From: Calliopum simillimum
Lineage: Eukaryota > Arthropoda > Insecta > Diptera > Lauxaniidae
Reading direction: 5' to 3'
DNA: 64,000 nt
Assembly: GCA_951812925.1 (NCBI GenBank)
Contig: OX638368.1
Coordinates: 80,148,909 to 80,212,908, forward strand
Shown: piece by piece, positions 44,521 to 56,797 of the stretch
Position numbering within the stretch: the stretch's first letter is position 1
Layout: the number at the start of each line of letters is the position of its first letter
Position numbers and translations under genes: made by a program
Notes under the pieces: generated by a model
Told to the model about the DNA's origin: nothing
The model's input: the letters and a program-made list of their open reading frames with translations, nothing else
The model's database searches: none

Positions 44521-46943
44521 TATAACTGTTACCGAAGGCAATAGATTACGTTAAAAAAAGCAATAGTTTTTTGTTTTTCTACGTACTACAGTTACCTAGT
44601 TATTCATATCTCTTTTAACAATAACTAGCTGTACGCATAATAGTCTTTAATAAAAAATTAAAACACCGTTCAAAAGATAATTGGTTCTGTAAACTCCTTA
44701 TTCAATTTGTTTGGAGCCGCTCATGGTCTAAAAGATATTTTTCAAAAACCGTTAAGGTCTCGAAATACTGGTTTTTGAAGGATATCTCTGAAACGGTAAG
44801 TCATACTATAAAAAGTAACGGCATCAATTTTGTAGAGAATCACAAGATCTATAAAAAATAAGCCATATGTGTACACATTGAAGTAACCGTTTAGAAGATA
44901 TTAAAAAAACCTTTAAATGGCGAAAAAGAATAACTTCTAATGTGAACACAAATGGCTTATTTTTTGTAGATCTTGTGATTCTCTACAAAATTGATGCTGT
45001 TGCTTTTTATCGTATGACTTACCGTTTCAGAGATATCTTTCATAAACCAGTATTTTCGAGACCTTAACGGTTTTTGAAGAATATCTTTTAGACCATGAGC
45101 GGCTTCAAAAAAATTTAATACGGTGTTTACAGAATCCAATTATCTTTTGAACGGTGTTTTCATTTTTTTTGTACAACACCTCGTTAAAGAGTATTCGCAA
45201 TTTTAAAAGTAAAATATTTTAATATGAACTTATACGTAGCATTTACATATAAAAACTGTGCAAAACTTTTGAAATTTAGTAATCTCCTAAACTATAAGCT
45301 ACGTAAAAATATTTTTTACATCTTTACATAGGAAATTTCCTGTGTTACAAAATTGTGGAAAAAAATTTTTCTGCAAATGTTTGCATAAGCGAGATATTTG
45401 CAATAAACTGATCTTAGCGACCTTTGAGCCAGAATAACTTTTTATGCGCACAATGGAATTCAATGGACTTTTTACACATTATTCATTATGCTTTAATAAA
45501 GACAATTCCGGTGAAAAAAATTCACTTGGAATTATTTCGCACAGCTGCTCTTTTTTCGTCTTATTTTCCTGGGCTATAATATGCGTAAACAATTATAACA
45601 ATTATTTTTTTATAGCTATTGAGATTGTAAGCAGTCAAAGTCGCCAGTTTGTGACAATTCCGCTAAAATTAGAAATTTATTTGGACATGACCAGGGGTGT
45701 CCCCGATCCCTCTAAGTGACCGATTTGGGCCCATTTTGGTGAAAAAATTTTATGGCACCAATCGATGGGGAAAGATCAAAAATAGATTTTGGACATGACC
45801 AGGGGCGTCTCCGGTCCCTCTAAGTGACCGATTTGGGCCCATTTTTGTAAAAAATTTGTATTGCACCAATCGAAGGGGAAAGGTCGAAAATAAATTTTGG
45901 ACATGACCAGGGGTGCCCCCGACCTCTCTAAGTGACTGTTTTGGGCCCGTTTTTGGGAAAAAAATTTTTTGCACCAATCGATAGGGTCGAAAATTGATTT
46001 TGGACATGACCAGGGGCGTCTCCGACCTTTCTTAGGGACTAAAACGGTCACTTTTTTTTGGTAACTGTGCAGACCCTTAGTACCCAAACAAGTTATGACA
46101 GTGGAGAGAGATCGATAGAGAGTGAGAGACATATATACTTACATATGGCATATGGGCAAATCCGAAAATAATCTCCTCTTATATGACCCAGTTTTTAAAA
46201 AAAAAAATTTTTTCATGTACAATAACCAAATGTGGTGGAATTTATTCGTAGACGTATGAGCTGCAATTTCCAATAGGCGAACAAAAAATTTTCGACCTGA
46301 GGGGGTGTCAGGAGGTCGTTTTATCTGAAAATTTTGGGAAAATCGAGATTTTCGATACTATACGGGAGAGCACATACTTCAGAAGTAGTAGATATGTTAC
46401 GGGGCACCTTTCCAAATATTCTGAAGTAAAATTCAAAAAAATCGTATGTGGGTCGTAGCGACAAAATGGGTTAAAAAGTCTAAATCACTCATTACGGCCA
46501 CATTACAGGTCCTAAAATTCTGAAAAAAATCAAGCAAGTTTCTTGATAAAAAATAAATCGACTTTGCTTATGATATTTTTTAATCTAAGCGCCCCCTGCC
46601 GAGTAAAAAATTAAAAACGCTAAATTTTGGGTAAAAAATGCGATTATTAGCGATATGCGATCGAGCACACCATAGCGACACATAGGGTAAGATAGCGGAA
46701 TATCTAACAAATATTCTGGAGCAAAATTCAGAAAAATCGTATGTGGGTCGTGGCGTCAGAATGGGTTAAAAAGTTTGAATCGCTCATTACGGCCACGTAA
46801 CATGTCCTAAAATTCTGAAAAAAATCAAGCTAATTCCTTGATAGAAAATAAAACGAATTTGTTCAAGATGTTTTTTTAATTTGAGCGCCCCCTGTCGAGT
46901 AAAAAATTAAAAACGCTAATTTTTGGGTAAAAAATGCGATATA
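44521..46943. repeat. Tandem segment, unit 1 of 3 (2423 bp)
   Basis: The unit starts TATAACTGTTACCGAAGG and is repeated from 46944 with very few differences. It contains, in order: a hairpin region with inverted arms (44661-44868 and 44942-45162, CCGTTAAGGTCTCGAAATAC and complement); a 0.4-kb block also found inverted at 40 kb; a 108-bp tandem array; and the left arm of the F4 foldback from about 46145. This copy has 44 bp (near 45605-45650) that units 2 and 3 lack. The junction falls near the foldback centre. Confidence 0.85.
45683..46025. repeat. 108-bp tandem array, first occurrence
   Basis: GGACATGACCAGGGG occurs at 45683, 45791, 45899 and 46002. Each unit also has GTGACCGATTTGGGCCCAT and GCACCAATCGA. 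The same array recurs at 48062-48404 and 50443-50785. The period is a multiple of three and few stops occur, so two minus-strand frames stay open for 85-118 codons; I take these as side effects of the repeat. Confidence 0.85.
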
Positions 46944-49900
46944 TATAACTGTTACCGAAGGCAATAGATTACGTTAAAAAAAGCAATAGTTTTTTGTTTT
47001 TCTACGTACTACAGTTACCTAGTTATTCATATCTCTTTTAACAATAACTAGCTGTACGCATAATAGTCTTTAATAAAAAATTAAAACACCGTTCAAAAGA
47101 TAATTGGTTCTGTAAACTCCTTATTCAATTTGTTTGGAGCCGCTCATGGTCTAAAAGATATTTTTCAAAAACCGTTAAGGTCTCGAAATACTGGTTTTTG
47201 AAGGATATCTCTGAAACGGTAAGTCATACTATAAAAAGTAACGGCATCAATTTTGTAGAGAATCACAAGATCTATAAAAAATAAGCCATATGTGTACACA
47301 TTGAAGTAACCGTTTAGAAGATATTAAAAAAACCTTTAAATGGCGAAAAAGAATAACTTCTAATGTGAACACAAATGGCTTATTTTTTGTAGATCTTGTG
47401 ATTCTCTACAAAATTGATGCTGTTGCTTTTTATCGTATGACTTACCGTTTCAGAGATATCTTTCATAAACCAGTATTTTCGAGACCTTAACGGTTTTTGA
47501 AGAATATCTTTTAGACCATGAGCGGCTTCAAAAAAATTTAATACGGTGTTTACAGAATCCAATTATCTTTTGAACGGTGTTTTCATTTTTTTTGTACAAC
47601 ACCTCGTTAAAGAGTATTCGCAATTTTAAAAGTAAAATATTTTAATATGAACTTATACGTAGCATTTACATATAAAAACTGTGCAAAACTTTTGAAATTT
47701 AGTAATCTCCTAAACTATAAGCTACGTAAAAATATTTTTTACATCTTTACATAGGAAATTTCCTGTGTTACAAAATTGTGGAAAAAAATTTTTCTGCAAA
47801 TGTTTGCATAAGCGAGATATTTGCAATAAACTGATCTTAGCGACCTTTGAGCCAGAATAACTTTTTATGCGCACAATGGAATTCAATGGACTTTTTACAC
47901 ATTATTCATTATGCTTTGATAAAGACAATTCCGGTGAAAAAAATTCACTTGGAATTATTTCGCACAGCTGCTCTTTTTTCGTCTTATTTTCCTGGGCTAT
48001 AATATAAGTAAACAATTATAACAATTATTGTGACAATTCCGCTAAAATTAGAAATTTATTTGGACATGACCAGGGGTGTCCCCGATCCCTCTAAGTGACC
48101 GATTTGGGCCCATTTTGGTGAAAAAATTTTATGGCACCAATCGATGGGGAGAGATCAAAAATAAATTTTGGACATGACCAGGGGCGTCTCCGGTCCCTCT
48201 AAGTGACCGATTTGGGCCCATTTTTGTAAAAAATTTGTATTGCACCAATCGAAGGGGAAAGGTCGAAAATAAATTTTGGACATGACCAGGGGTGCCCCCG
48301 ACCTCTCTAAGTGACTGTTTTGGGCCCGTTTTTGGGAAAAAAATTTTTTGCACCAATCGATAGGGTCGAAAATTGATTTTGGACATGACCAGGGGCGTCT
48401 CCGACCTTTCTTAGGGACTAAAACGGTCACTTTTTTTTGGTAACTGTGCAGACCCTTAGTACCCAAACAAGTTATGACAGTGGAGAGAGATCGATAGAGA
48501 GTGAGAGACATATATACTTACATATGGCATATGGGCAAATCCGAAAATAATCTCCTCTTATATGACCCAGTTTTTAAAAAAAAAAATTTTTCATGTACAA
48601 TAACCAAATGTGGTGGAATTTATTCGTAGACGTATGAGCTGCAATTTCCAATAGGCGAACAAAAAATTTTCGACCTGAGGGGGTGTCAGGAGGTCGTTTT
48701 ATCTGAAAATTTTGGGAAAATCGAGATTTTCGATACTATACGGGAGAGCACATACTTCAGAAGTAGTAGATATGTTACGGGGCACCTTTCCAAATATTCT
48801 GAAGTAAAATTCAAAAAAATCGTATGTGGGTCGTAGCGACAAAATGGGTTAAAAAGTCTAAATCACTCATTACGGCCACATAACAGGTCCTAAAATTCTG
48901 AAAAAAATCAAGCAAGTTTCTTGATAAAAAATAAATCGACTTTGCTTATGATATTTTTTAATCTAAGCGCCCCCTGCCGAGTAAAAAATTAAAAACGCTA
49001 AATTTTGGGTAAAAAATGCGATTATTAGCGATATTTTTGGGTAAAAAATGCGATTATTGGCGATATGCGATCGAGCACACCATAGCGACACATAAGGCAA
49101 GATAGCGGGATATCTAACAAACATTCTGGAGTAAAATTCAAAAAAATCCTATGTCGGTTGTGGCGCCAGAATGGGTTAAAACGTTTAAATCGCTCATTGC
49201 GGCCACGTAACAGGTCCTAAAATTCTGAAAAAAATCAAGCAAATTCCTTGAGAAAAAATAAATCGGCTTTTTTTATGATGTTTCTTTAATTTGAGCCCCT
49301 CATTTGGAGCAAAAAATTAAAAAACTCAAAATTTCGCTTTTCGCCAAAAATCACGTTTTTTACCCAAAAATTAGCGTTTTTAATTTTTTACTCGGCAGGG
49401 GGCGCTCAAATTAAAAAAACATCATAAACAAATTCGCTTTATTTTCTATCAAGGAATTAGCTTGATTTTTTTCAGAATTTTAGGACCTGTTACGTGGCCG
49501 TAATGAGCGATTCAAACTTTTTAACCCATTCTGACGCCACGACCCACATACGATTTTTCTGAATTTTGCTCCAGAATATTTGTTAGATATTCCGCTATAT
49601 TACCCTATGTGTCGCTATGGTGTGCTCGATCGCATATCGCTAATAATCGCATTTTTTACCCAAAATTTAGCGTTTTTAATTTTTTACTCGGCAGGGGGCG
49701 CTTTGATTAAAAAATATCATAAGCAAAGTCGATTTATTTTTTATCAAGAAACTTGCTTGATTTTTTTCAGAATTTTAGGACCTGTTATGTGGCCGTAATG
49801 AGTGATTTAGACTTTTTAACCCATTTTGTCGCCACGACCCACATACGATTTTTTTGAATTTTACTTCAGAATATTTGGAAAGGTGCCCCGTAACATATCT

Positions 49901-50092
49901 ACTACTTCTGAAGTATGTGCTCTCCCGTATAGTATCGAAAATCGCGATTTTCCCAAAATTTTCAGATAAAACGACCTCCTGACACCCCCTCAGGTCGAAA
50001 ATTTTTTGTTCGCCTATTGGAAATTGCAGCTCATACGTCTACGAATAAATTCCACCACATTTGGTTATTGTACATGAAAAATTTTTTTTTTT
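46944..50092. repeat. Tandem segment, unit 2 of 3
   Basis: It follows unit 1 exactly, then continues past the foldback centre (about 49340) into the right arm. The arm breaks off in a T-run at about 50092, some 50 bp short of its normal end, where unit 3 begins with AAACTATAAGCTACG. 48062-48404 is the 108-bp array. Confidence 0.85.
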
Positions 50093-52521
50093 AAACTATA
50101 AGCTACGTAAAAATATTTTTTACATCTTTACATAGGAAATTTCCTGTGTTACAAAATTGTGGAAAAAAATTTTTCTGCAAATGTTTGCATAAGCGAGATA
50201 TTTGCAATAAACTGATCTTAGCGACCTTTGAGCCAGAATAACTTTTTATGCGCACAATGGAATTCAATGGACTTTTTACACATTATTCATTATGCTTTGA
50301 TAAAGACAATTCCGGTGAAAAAAATTCACTTGGAATTATTTCGCACAGCTGCTCTTTTTTCGTCTTATTTTCCTGGGCTATAATATAAGTAAACAATTAT
50401 AACAATTATTGTGACAATTCCGCTAAAATTAGAAATTTATTTGGACATGACCAGGGGTGTCCCCGATCCCTCTAAGTGACCGATTTGGGCCCATTTTGGT
50501 GAAAAAATTTTATGGCACCAATCGATGGGGAGAGATCAAAAATAAATTTTGGACATGACCAGGGGCGTCTCCGGTCCCTCTAAGTGACCGATTTGGGCCC
50601 ATTTTTGTAAAAAATTTGTATTGCACCAATCGAAGGGGAAAGGTCGAAAATAAATTTTGGACATGACCAGGGGTGCCCCCGACCTCTCTAAGTGACTGTT
50701 TTGGGCCCGTTTTTGGGAAAAAAATTTTTTGCACCAATCGATAGGGTCGAAAATTGATTTTGGACATGACCAGGGGCGTCTCCGACCTTTCTTAGGGACT
50801 AAAACGGTCACTTTTTTTTTGGTAACTGTGCAGACCCTTAGTACCCAAACAAGTTATGACAGTGGAGAGAGATCGATAGAGAGTGAGAGACATATATACT
50901 TACATATGGCATATGGGCAAATCCGAAAATAATCTCCTCTTATATGACCCAGTTTTTAAAAAAAAAAATTTTTCATGTACAATAACCAAATGTGGTGGAA
51001 TTTATTCGTAGACGTATGAGCTGCAATTTCCAATAGGCGAACAAAAAATTTTCGACCTGAGGGGGTGTCAGGAGGTCGTTTTATCTGAAAATTTTGGGAA
51101 AATCGAGATTTTCGATACTATACGGGAGAGCACATACTTCAGAAGTAGTAGATATGTTACGGGGCACCTTTCCAAATATTCTGAAGTAAAATTCAAAAAA
51201 ATCGTATGTGGGTCGTAGCGACAAAATGGGTTAAAAAGTCTAAATCACTCATTACGGCCACATAACAGGTCCTAAAATTCTGAAAAAAATCAAGCAAGTT
51301 TCTTGATAAAAAATAAATCGACTTTGCTTATGATATTTTTTAATCTAAGCGCCCCCTGCCGAGTAAAAAATTAAAAACGCTAAATTTTGGGTAAAAAATG
51401 CGATTATTAGCGATATTTTTGGGTAAAAAATGCGATTATTGGCGATATGCGATCGAGCACACCATAGCGACACATAAGGCAAGATAGCGGGATATCTAAC
51501 AAACATTCTGGAGTAAAATTCAAAAAAATCCTATGTCGGTTGTGGCGCCAGAATGGGTTAAAACGTTTAAATCGCTCATTGCGGCCACGTAACAGGTCCT
51601 AAAATTCTGAAAAAAATCAAGCAAATTCCTTGAGAAAAAATAAATCGGCTTTTTTTATGATGTTTCTTTAATTTGAGCCCCTCATTTGGAGCAAAAAATT
51701 AAAAAACTCAAAATTTCGCTTTTCGCCAAAAATCACGTTTTTTACCCAAAAATTAGCGTTTTTAATTTTTTACTCGGCAGGGGGCGCTCAAATTAAAAAA
51801 ACATCATAAACAAATTCGCTTTATTTTCTATCAAGGAATTAGCTTGATTTTTTTCAGAATTTTAGGACCTGTTACGTGGCCGTAATGAGCGATTCAAACT
51901 TTTTAACCCGTTCTGACGCCACGACCCACATACGATTTTTCTGAATTTTGCTCCAGAATATTTGTTAGATATTCCGCTATATTACCCTATGTGTCGCTAT
52001 GGTGTGCTCGATCGCATATCGCTAATAATCGCATTTTTTACCCAAAATTTAGCGTTTTTAATTTTTTACTCGGCAGGGGGCGCTTTGATTAAAAAATATC
52101 ATAAGCAAAGTCGATTTATTTTTTATCAAGAAACTTGCTTGATTTTTTTCAGAATTTTAGGACCTGTTATGTGGCCGTAATGAGTGATTTAGACTTTTTA
52201 ACCCATTTTGTCGCCACGACCCACATACGATTTTTTTGAATTTTACTTCAGAATATTTGGAAAGGTGCCCCGTAACATATCTACTACTTCTGAAGTATGT
52301 GCTCTCCCGTATAGTATCGAAAATCGCGATTTTCCCAAAATTTTCAGATAAAACGACCTCCTGACACCCCCTCAGGTCGAAAATTTTTTGTTCGCCTATT
52401 GGAAATTGCAGCTCATACGTCTACGAATAAATTCCACCACATTTGGTTATTGTACATGAAAAATTTTTTTTTTTAAAAACTGGGTCATATAAGAGGAGAT
52501 TATTTTCGGATTTGCCCATAT
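50093..52521. repeat. Tandem segment, unit 3 of 3
   Basis: It duplicates 47712-50092 with a constant 2381-2382-bp offset, then runs on to the complete right end of the F4 foldback. The breakpoint lies between a homopolymer T-run and AAACTATAAG. Near identity between units 2 and 3 (for example ACCCATTCTG versus ACCCGTTCTG near 51910) indicates a recent duplication. Confidence 0.85.
50905..52521. mobile_element. MULE-like foldback element (F4), complete copy
   Basis: The ends are ATATGGGCAAATCCG and, inverted, CGGATTTGCCCATAT, with arms of about 0.8 kb meeting near 51725. ATACTTACA flanks both sides (50896-50904 and 52522-52530); the match extends to 14 bp because the TIR itself ends in ATAT. 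That fits a 9-11-bp duplication of Mutator-like type. The left end has six extra bases (TATGGC). Arm words include GGGCGCTCAAATTAAAAAAA and TCAGGAGGTCGTTTTATC. No ORF of note. Confidence 0.72.
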
Positions 52522-53107
52522 ATACTTACAAACGTACTAGAGCGCCCACAAGATATATGAAATGTGCAAAGTTATGAATTTGTTTGCTCCCCGTCCATTT
52601 CCTGAAATTAGAGGTCCAAAAAATAAGATCTCAATAAAAAATTTGGAATCGGTAGTGGAAAAAACCCAGCCGGTTTTCGATCAAAGGTCGAAAAATTGAC
52701 TAAAAAAAGGCAAGTCGCTTTGACTGCCCGTTACTTCCAAACTATTCATTATTTCTTTATGTTTCTAAGCCAACTTTTGTAGAAAATGACTAGGTCAACA
52801 TAATCTTCCTAGAAAGTTTTGGTCCAAAAAATAAATTTGTGGCTGTGTCGGTGCAAAAATTAAAATTTTTTAAGTAAATTTTCATGACTTTTTTCTATAA
52901 ATTGGTTTTTTGTCATTTTTTAAGGGAGGAATATTTGTTCTGGAATCGTAATATTGCAGGGGATTAAGTGTTGATTAATTTAACAAAAAAAAAAAAAATA
53001 ATTTAAAAAAATTAAGTTTTAAGGTATGGAGCCGGTCTCAATGTTGGAAAAAAATAAGTATTTGAATTTTTTTCTTTTAATCGCTACTTTATTTGTAATG
53101 TATCACC

Positions 53108-53230
53108 TCATTGGGATGGGCGTTGGACTGGGGGAAAGCTGGTCGAGCGGGACCCTTTACAGCCGCTAGCTATCAGTCTGGGGAGGTTCGTGACCATTTC
53201 CTTACCAGTACCCATACATAATTTATTATT
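53108..53230 (-). other. Coding-like patch on minus strand, alternatively SINE-like
   Basis: On the minus strand, one frame reads GKEMVTNLPRLIASGCKGSR and ends VQRPSQ before a TGA at 53108-53110. The composition is much richer in G+C than its neighbourhood. On the plus strand, the same DNA holds TGGTCGAGCGG (53140-53150) and GGTTCGTGACC (53185-53195), 45 bp apart, resembling polymerase III A and B boxes of a tRNA-derived SINE. The two readings cannot be separated by eye. Confidence 0.3.
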
Positions 53231-54319
53231 ATAGAGTCCCTAGAAATCCACAAAAAACTTTCACCTAAACTAAATTATCTACGAATAGCCGTTAAAGCCT
53301 GTACCCATATAATATACCTTTACCAGTTAACTTCACCTACATCTACATTATCGAGCTGCTAAATTTTATGCGAGCTCTCGCTGATTTCCCACCCCACCAT
53401 GATCCTGGTACAGCGCACAGTTTTCCAAGATCCCAAAATAAATTTTATCCTAACACTTCGTAACCTTAAGGAAAACATCTGAGTTTAGTGACTCATGTTT
53501 TTATCTAGAGTTTATTCAAATTCAATTCATTATTTTTACAATCTATCAACAAAGTTTTAGAAATTTTTGTTTCAAATTTTTGGTATTTTACAATTTTAAT
53601 ACCTTATAAAGTACAATGTAGAACTATCATTTTATTTATATAATGCTTAAAATTTCAATTCAAACGACGACTGCTGATTGAGTACAAAAAATTTGATTTA
53701 ATTTTGCTCAAAATCTGCGCATACCATTACAAAAAAATTAAACTCCCTATAAATGCACGGTAAAGAAAATTTCAGCGAATCAAAATTGGCATAAATACCA
53801 TTGCAAAGTTTACAACAAAATTTTAACACAAAATCTGCGAAATTTTGTTGTTGTTATTCCTAAGGTATAACCGCCATTATAGTTTTTCCCTCTCAATTTT
53901 AAATTTAAAAATAACTGCCAATTACCTTTCCCGACAAATAAAAATCGCCCATCAAAACTTCCACTAAACTAAACTGTCAACCAAAAGCTTTTGATTTGTT
54001 TTCAAACGAAATAATTCAAACCATGGGAGAACATAGCGGATTAAACTAAAATTTGCTCAACTATGCTTTCAAAAGAATTTGCGATCATAAATATATTGCT
54101 ATCTCATTTACGATCTTGAGAGCATAAGCTTACACTAGCAAAATTTATATTAACAGCAGATTAACAGAAGGTTAACATTGGTTTTGCGTATTATAGCCAA
54201 AGCAAGAACCAATAATATTTCGAAGCTGAGTAAATTTTAGTTTGTGTACTTATTTAGCTATGTGCTATGTGTACTTAGAAATATACATATAAAAAGTTAA
54301 ATTAAAACACAAAACTCAC

Positions 54320-54381
54320 CAACCATACTCTGCAACTGATGAAAGGCCTTCCAGAAGTTGTGCGTGGGTAGGCTATTTAGG
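54320..54381 (-). other. Exon-like patch on minus strand
   Basis: The minus strand reads SLPTHNFWKAFHQLQSMVG and is followed by a strong splice donor (G|GTGAGTTTT). A weaker acceptor-like AAAG precedes it. Another donor-like GGTAAGACG lies about 65 bp upstream. Its codon use contrasts with the AT-rich flanks. I do not recognise the protein. Confidence 0.35.
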
Positions 54382-54919
54382 CTTTAATAATGATTAATTA
54401 ATAAAATTATAGTTTGAATTGTTTGTTTTTTTTCTCGTCTTACCTATTCTAACCACTTTAAACTAAATTTTTTTTTTCTTATTTTTAGTTCACGTTTAAT
54501 TTTTGAATTTTTGTGGATGGTGTATTTGTATTTACTAGTATTGTTTTGGATTTTGATTTCCTTTATTTTTCTAGTTTTGTATTTTTTCTTTTTTTTTTGT
54601 ACCACCCTGGTCTTATATATTATCCTATTTACTATATAACCAAATATTCCACTAAATTTTAACTAACTAAAGGCACTTAAGTTTTTTTTTCTTTCTTTTA
54701 CCCAAAATAGTTTTTAATTTCTATTCTTTTTTTCTGAATTATAAACTAATTTCACTTTTTGTTTAGACCAAATTTCTGTTTTTCTTTTTCTTATTGGTTT
54801 TATCCGATTTCTATCACTTTTATGTAAATTTTTTAAGCCTTTTCCTTGTCAAACCATTTGCAAGGCTTTTTGGTGCACTTTTATCACTTTTAATTTAAGT
54901 TTAAGCTGGGTTTCTGCTC

Positions 54920-54997
54920 GAGGAAAACCACTCGGGTTTTAAAGATGACGCCGATATACTATTTGATTTCGAAGACGAGGTTTTCGCTGAAGGTCCC
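54920..54997 (+). other. Exon-like acidic patch on plus strand
   Basis: The plus strand reads EENHSGFKDDADILFDFEDE, then VFAEGP, followed by a donor-like GTATGTATA at 54998. A CTGCTCGAG acceptor-like end precedes it. It is on the opposite strand to the patch at 54320, so both cannot belong to one gene unless rearranged. Unrecognised. Confidence 0.3.
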
Positions 54998-56797
54998 GTA
55001 TGTATATAGCAAAATGTTGATGGTGAGGAGAGTGAAAAGCTTTGAACTTTTCTCACCGATCCTGATGAAAATGCAATTTAGAGCACAAAAAAAAACTCGT
55101 GGTCCAGCAAGTAGAAATGAAAAAAAATTATGCAAAAACCCCAAATTTATGCAAAAACGCCAAAATTCATTATATTTGATTTCTTTCACAGAAATTGAAT
55201 TAAGAATTCTTTCTTTAGGTCTTTCTTGTTAGGTCTCTGTTAATTTCCCTTATGTGCAAATTTTAAGCTTTTTCTTAAGCAAAATTTTACAATAAGAAGC
55301 AAATTTGATTTTAAATTTCGAAAGAGGTTCGTTCGCTCTGTATGAAAATTGGAACAAGAAAAAAAGACAAATTCATTGCTTAGACTTAATTGGAGTCAGA
55401 AAATCGAATTTTTCAGAACTGCCAACATTTTAAATACAAAAAAGCAAATCAGAAATTTTTAATACCGATTCAGGACTGTTTACATTGAAGGAAGTTTATT
55501 GGAAAAAGATGTTAAAATTCACAAGTTTTAGAAAAACCTTCTATGCTTGGGATTGCACATTACATATTGGACGCAAGAGAATGCATTGCTAGTTGTTATT
55601 AAATGTATCATTTAGAACTGCTATTTTCCTTCAAAATGAGCTATGAAATGGGGTTGTGCGACTTTTTTTCAAAAAGTTATGAGCATTTTAAAATGAAATC
55701 ATGAAAGTTAAAAATCATGTGTGGATTCTCTATAGCAATTGCCATATTGCTATATATTTATAATGTTATTTTAAAAAGGTCATATCATTTTAAAGAAAAA
55801 TCATACAAGACCAATCTGTAACTCATTTTGAAGAAGAAGAACAGTACTAAATGACGCATTTAATAGAAAAGTCCAAAACGATTTTGTACGTGTTCTACAC
55901 AAAAAAATTAGGGGTGAGATATCTCACAAACCATAAGTGATACGGCAATTTCGCGTCCAATTTCGAATTCCGCATTAATAAATACATCAAAAATGACTAT
56001 TTTGGTTTTGGTTATTGGTGTTTTTCGTTTTTCGATCTCATTTTAAAAACCATGCCATGAACCGATTTTGAAAACTTTTTTTCTTATTCAGTAAATGCTC
56101 ACGTGCAATTTCACAACTTTGAGCAGTTGACGCCAACTTGATTGAAATTTTTTCCTGGGCTGCGTGCACGAAGTTTGAAATTTTCGATTATATCTGCTGG
56201 AACAGCCCAAAAACGCACTAAAACGAAAATAAATGCTATTTTCGTGTTCAGCGATCCTCAATTAGTTTAGAAAATATGACTACCGAAATGTTTTCTTACC
56301 AAATTCAAAATTAAGAAGAAAAAATAAAAAAATAATTTTTTTTTTCTTAACTACTAATATTTTTTAATAATTTTTATTTTAAATTAATTAACATTTAATT
56401 CCCTATTACATAAGAATTCCAGAACAAATATTCCGCCCTTTAAAAATTACAAAAAATAAATTTATACAATAGAAAAAAGTCATGAAAATTTTCTTAAAAA
56501 ATTTAAATTTTTGTACCGAAACAGCAATAAATTTAATTTTTGGACCGAAACTTTTTAAGAAGGTAATGTTGACCTAGTCATGCTCTACAAAAGTTGGCTT
56601 GAAAATATTTTGAAAAAATTAATAGTTTTGAAGTAAAGGGCAGTCAAAGCGACTTGCATTTTTTTAGTCAATTTTTCGACCACTACCGATTCCAAATTTT
56701 TTTTTGAGTTCTTATTTTTTTGACCTCTAATTTCAGGAAATGGACGGGGAGCAAGCAAAATCAGAATTTTGCACATATGGGCGCTCTAATACGTACA

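Larger units (their letters stand above)
53096..55569. other. 2.5-kb insertion within F3 copy 2
   Basis: The boundaries are defined by comparison with copy 1, which reads continuously across this point (CTACTTTATTCGATGCAAGA in reverse complement). The inserted DNA begins TAATGTATCACC and ends GCACATTACATA, giving a short inverted TAATGT at the ends. Flanking TATTTG and TATTGG may be a decayed duplication. Three patches look coding or structured (53108-53230, 54320-54381, 54920-54997). The rest is AT-rich and intron-like. Confidence 0.55.
52539..56789. mobile_element. MULE-like foldback element (F3), copy 2, inverted and interrupted
   Basis: The left end AGAGCGCCCACAAGATATAT corresponds to the right end of copy 1, and the right end CATATGGGCGCTCT to its left end, so copy 2 is inverted. 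The arms carry the same CTCCCCGTCCATTTCC and CGACTTGC words. Flanks AAACGTACT and AATACGTACA share ACGTAC, probably a decayed 9-10-bp duplication. The element is split at 53096-55569 by an insertion absent from copy 1. Confidence 0.75.

Noticed and set aside
45750..46132. 85- and 118-codon minus-strand ORFs, also at 48129-48511 and 50510-50811
   Set aside because: They are contained in the 108-bp array and are copied with the tandem segment; no start context, domain or splice evidence.
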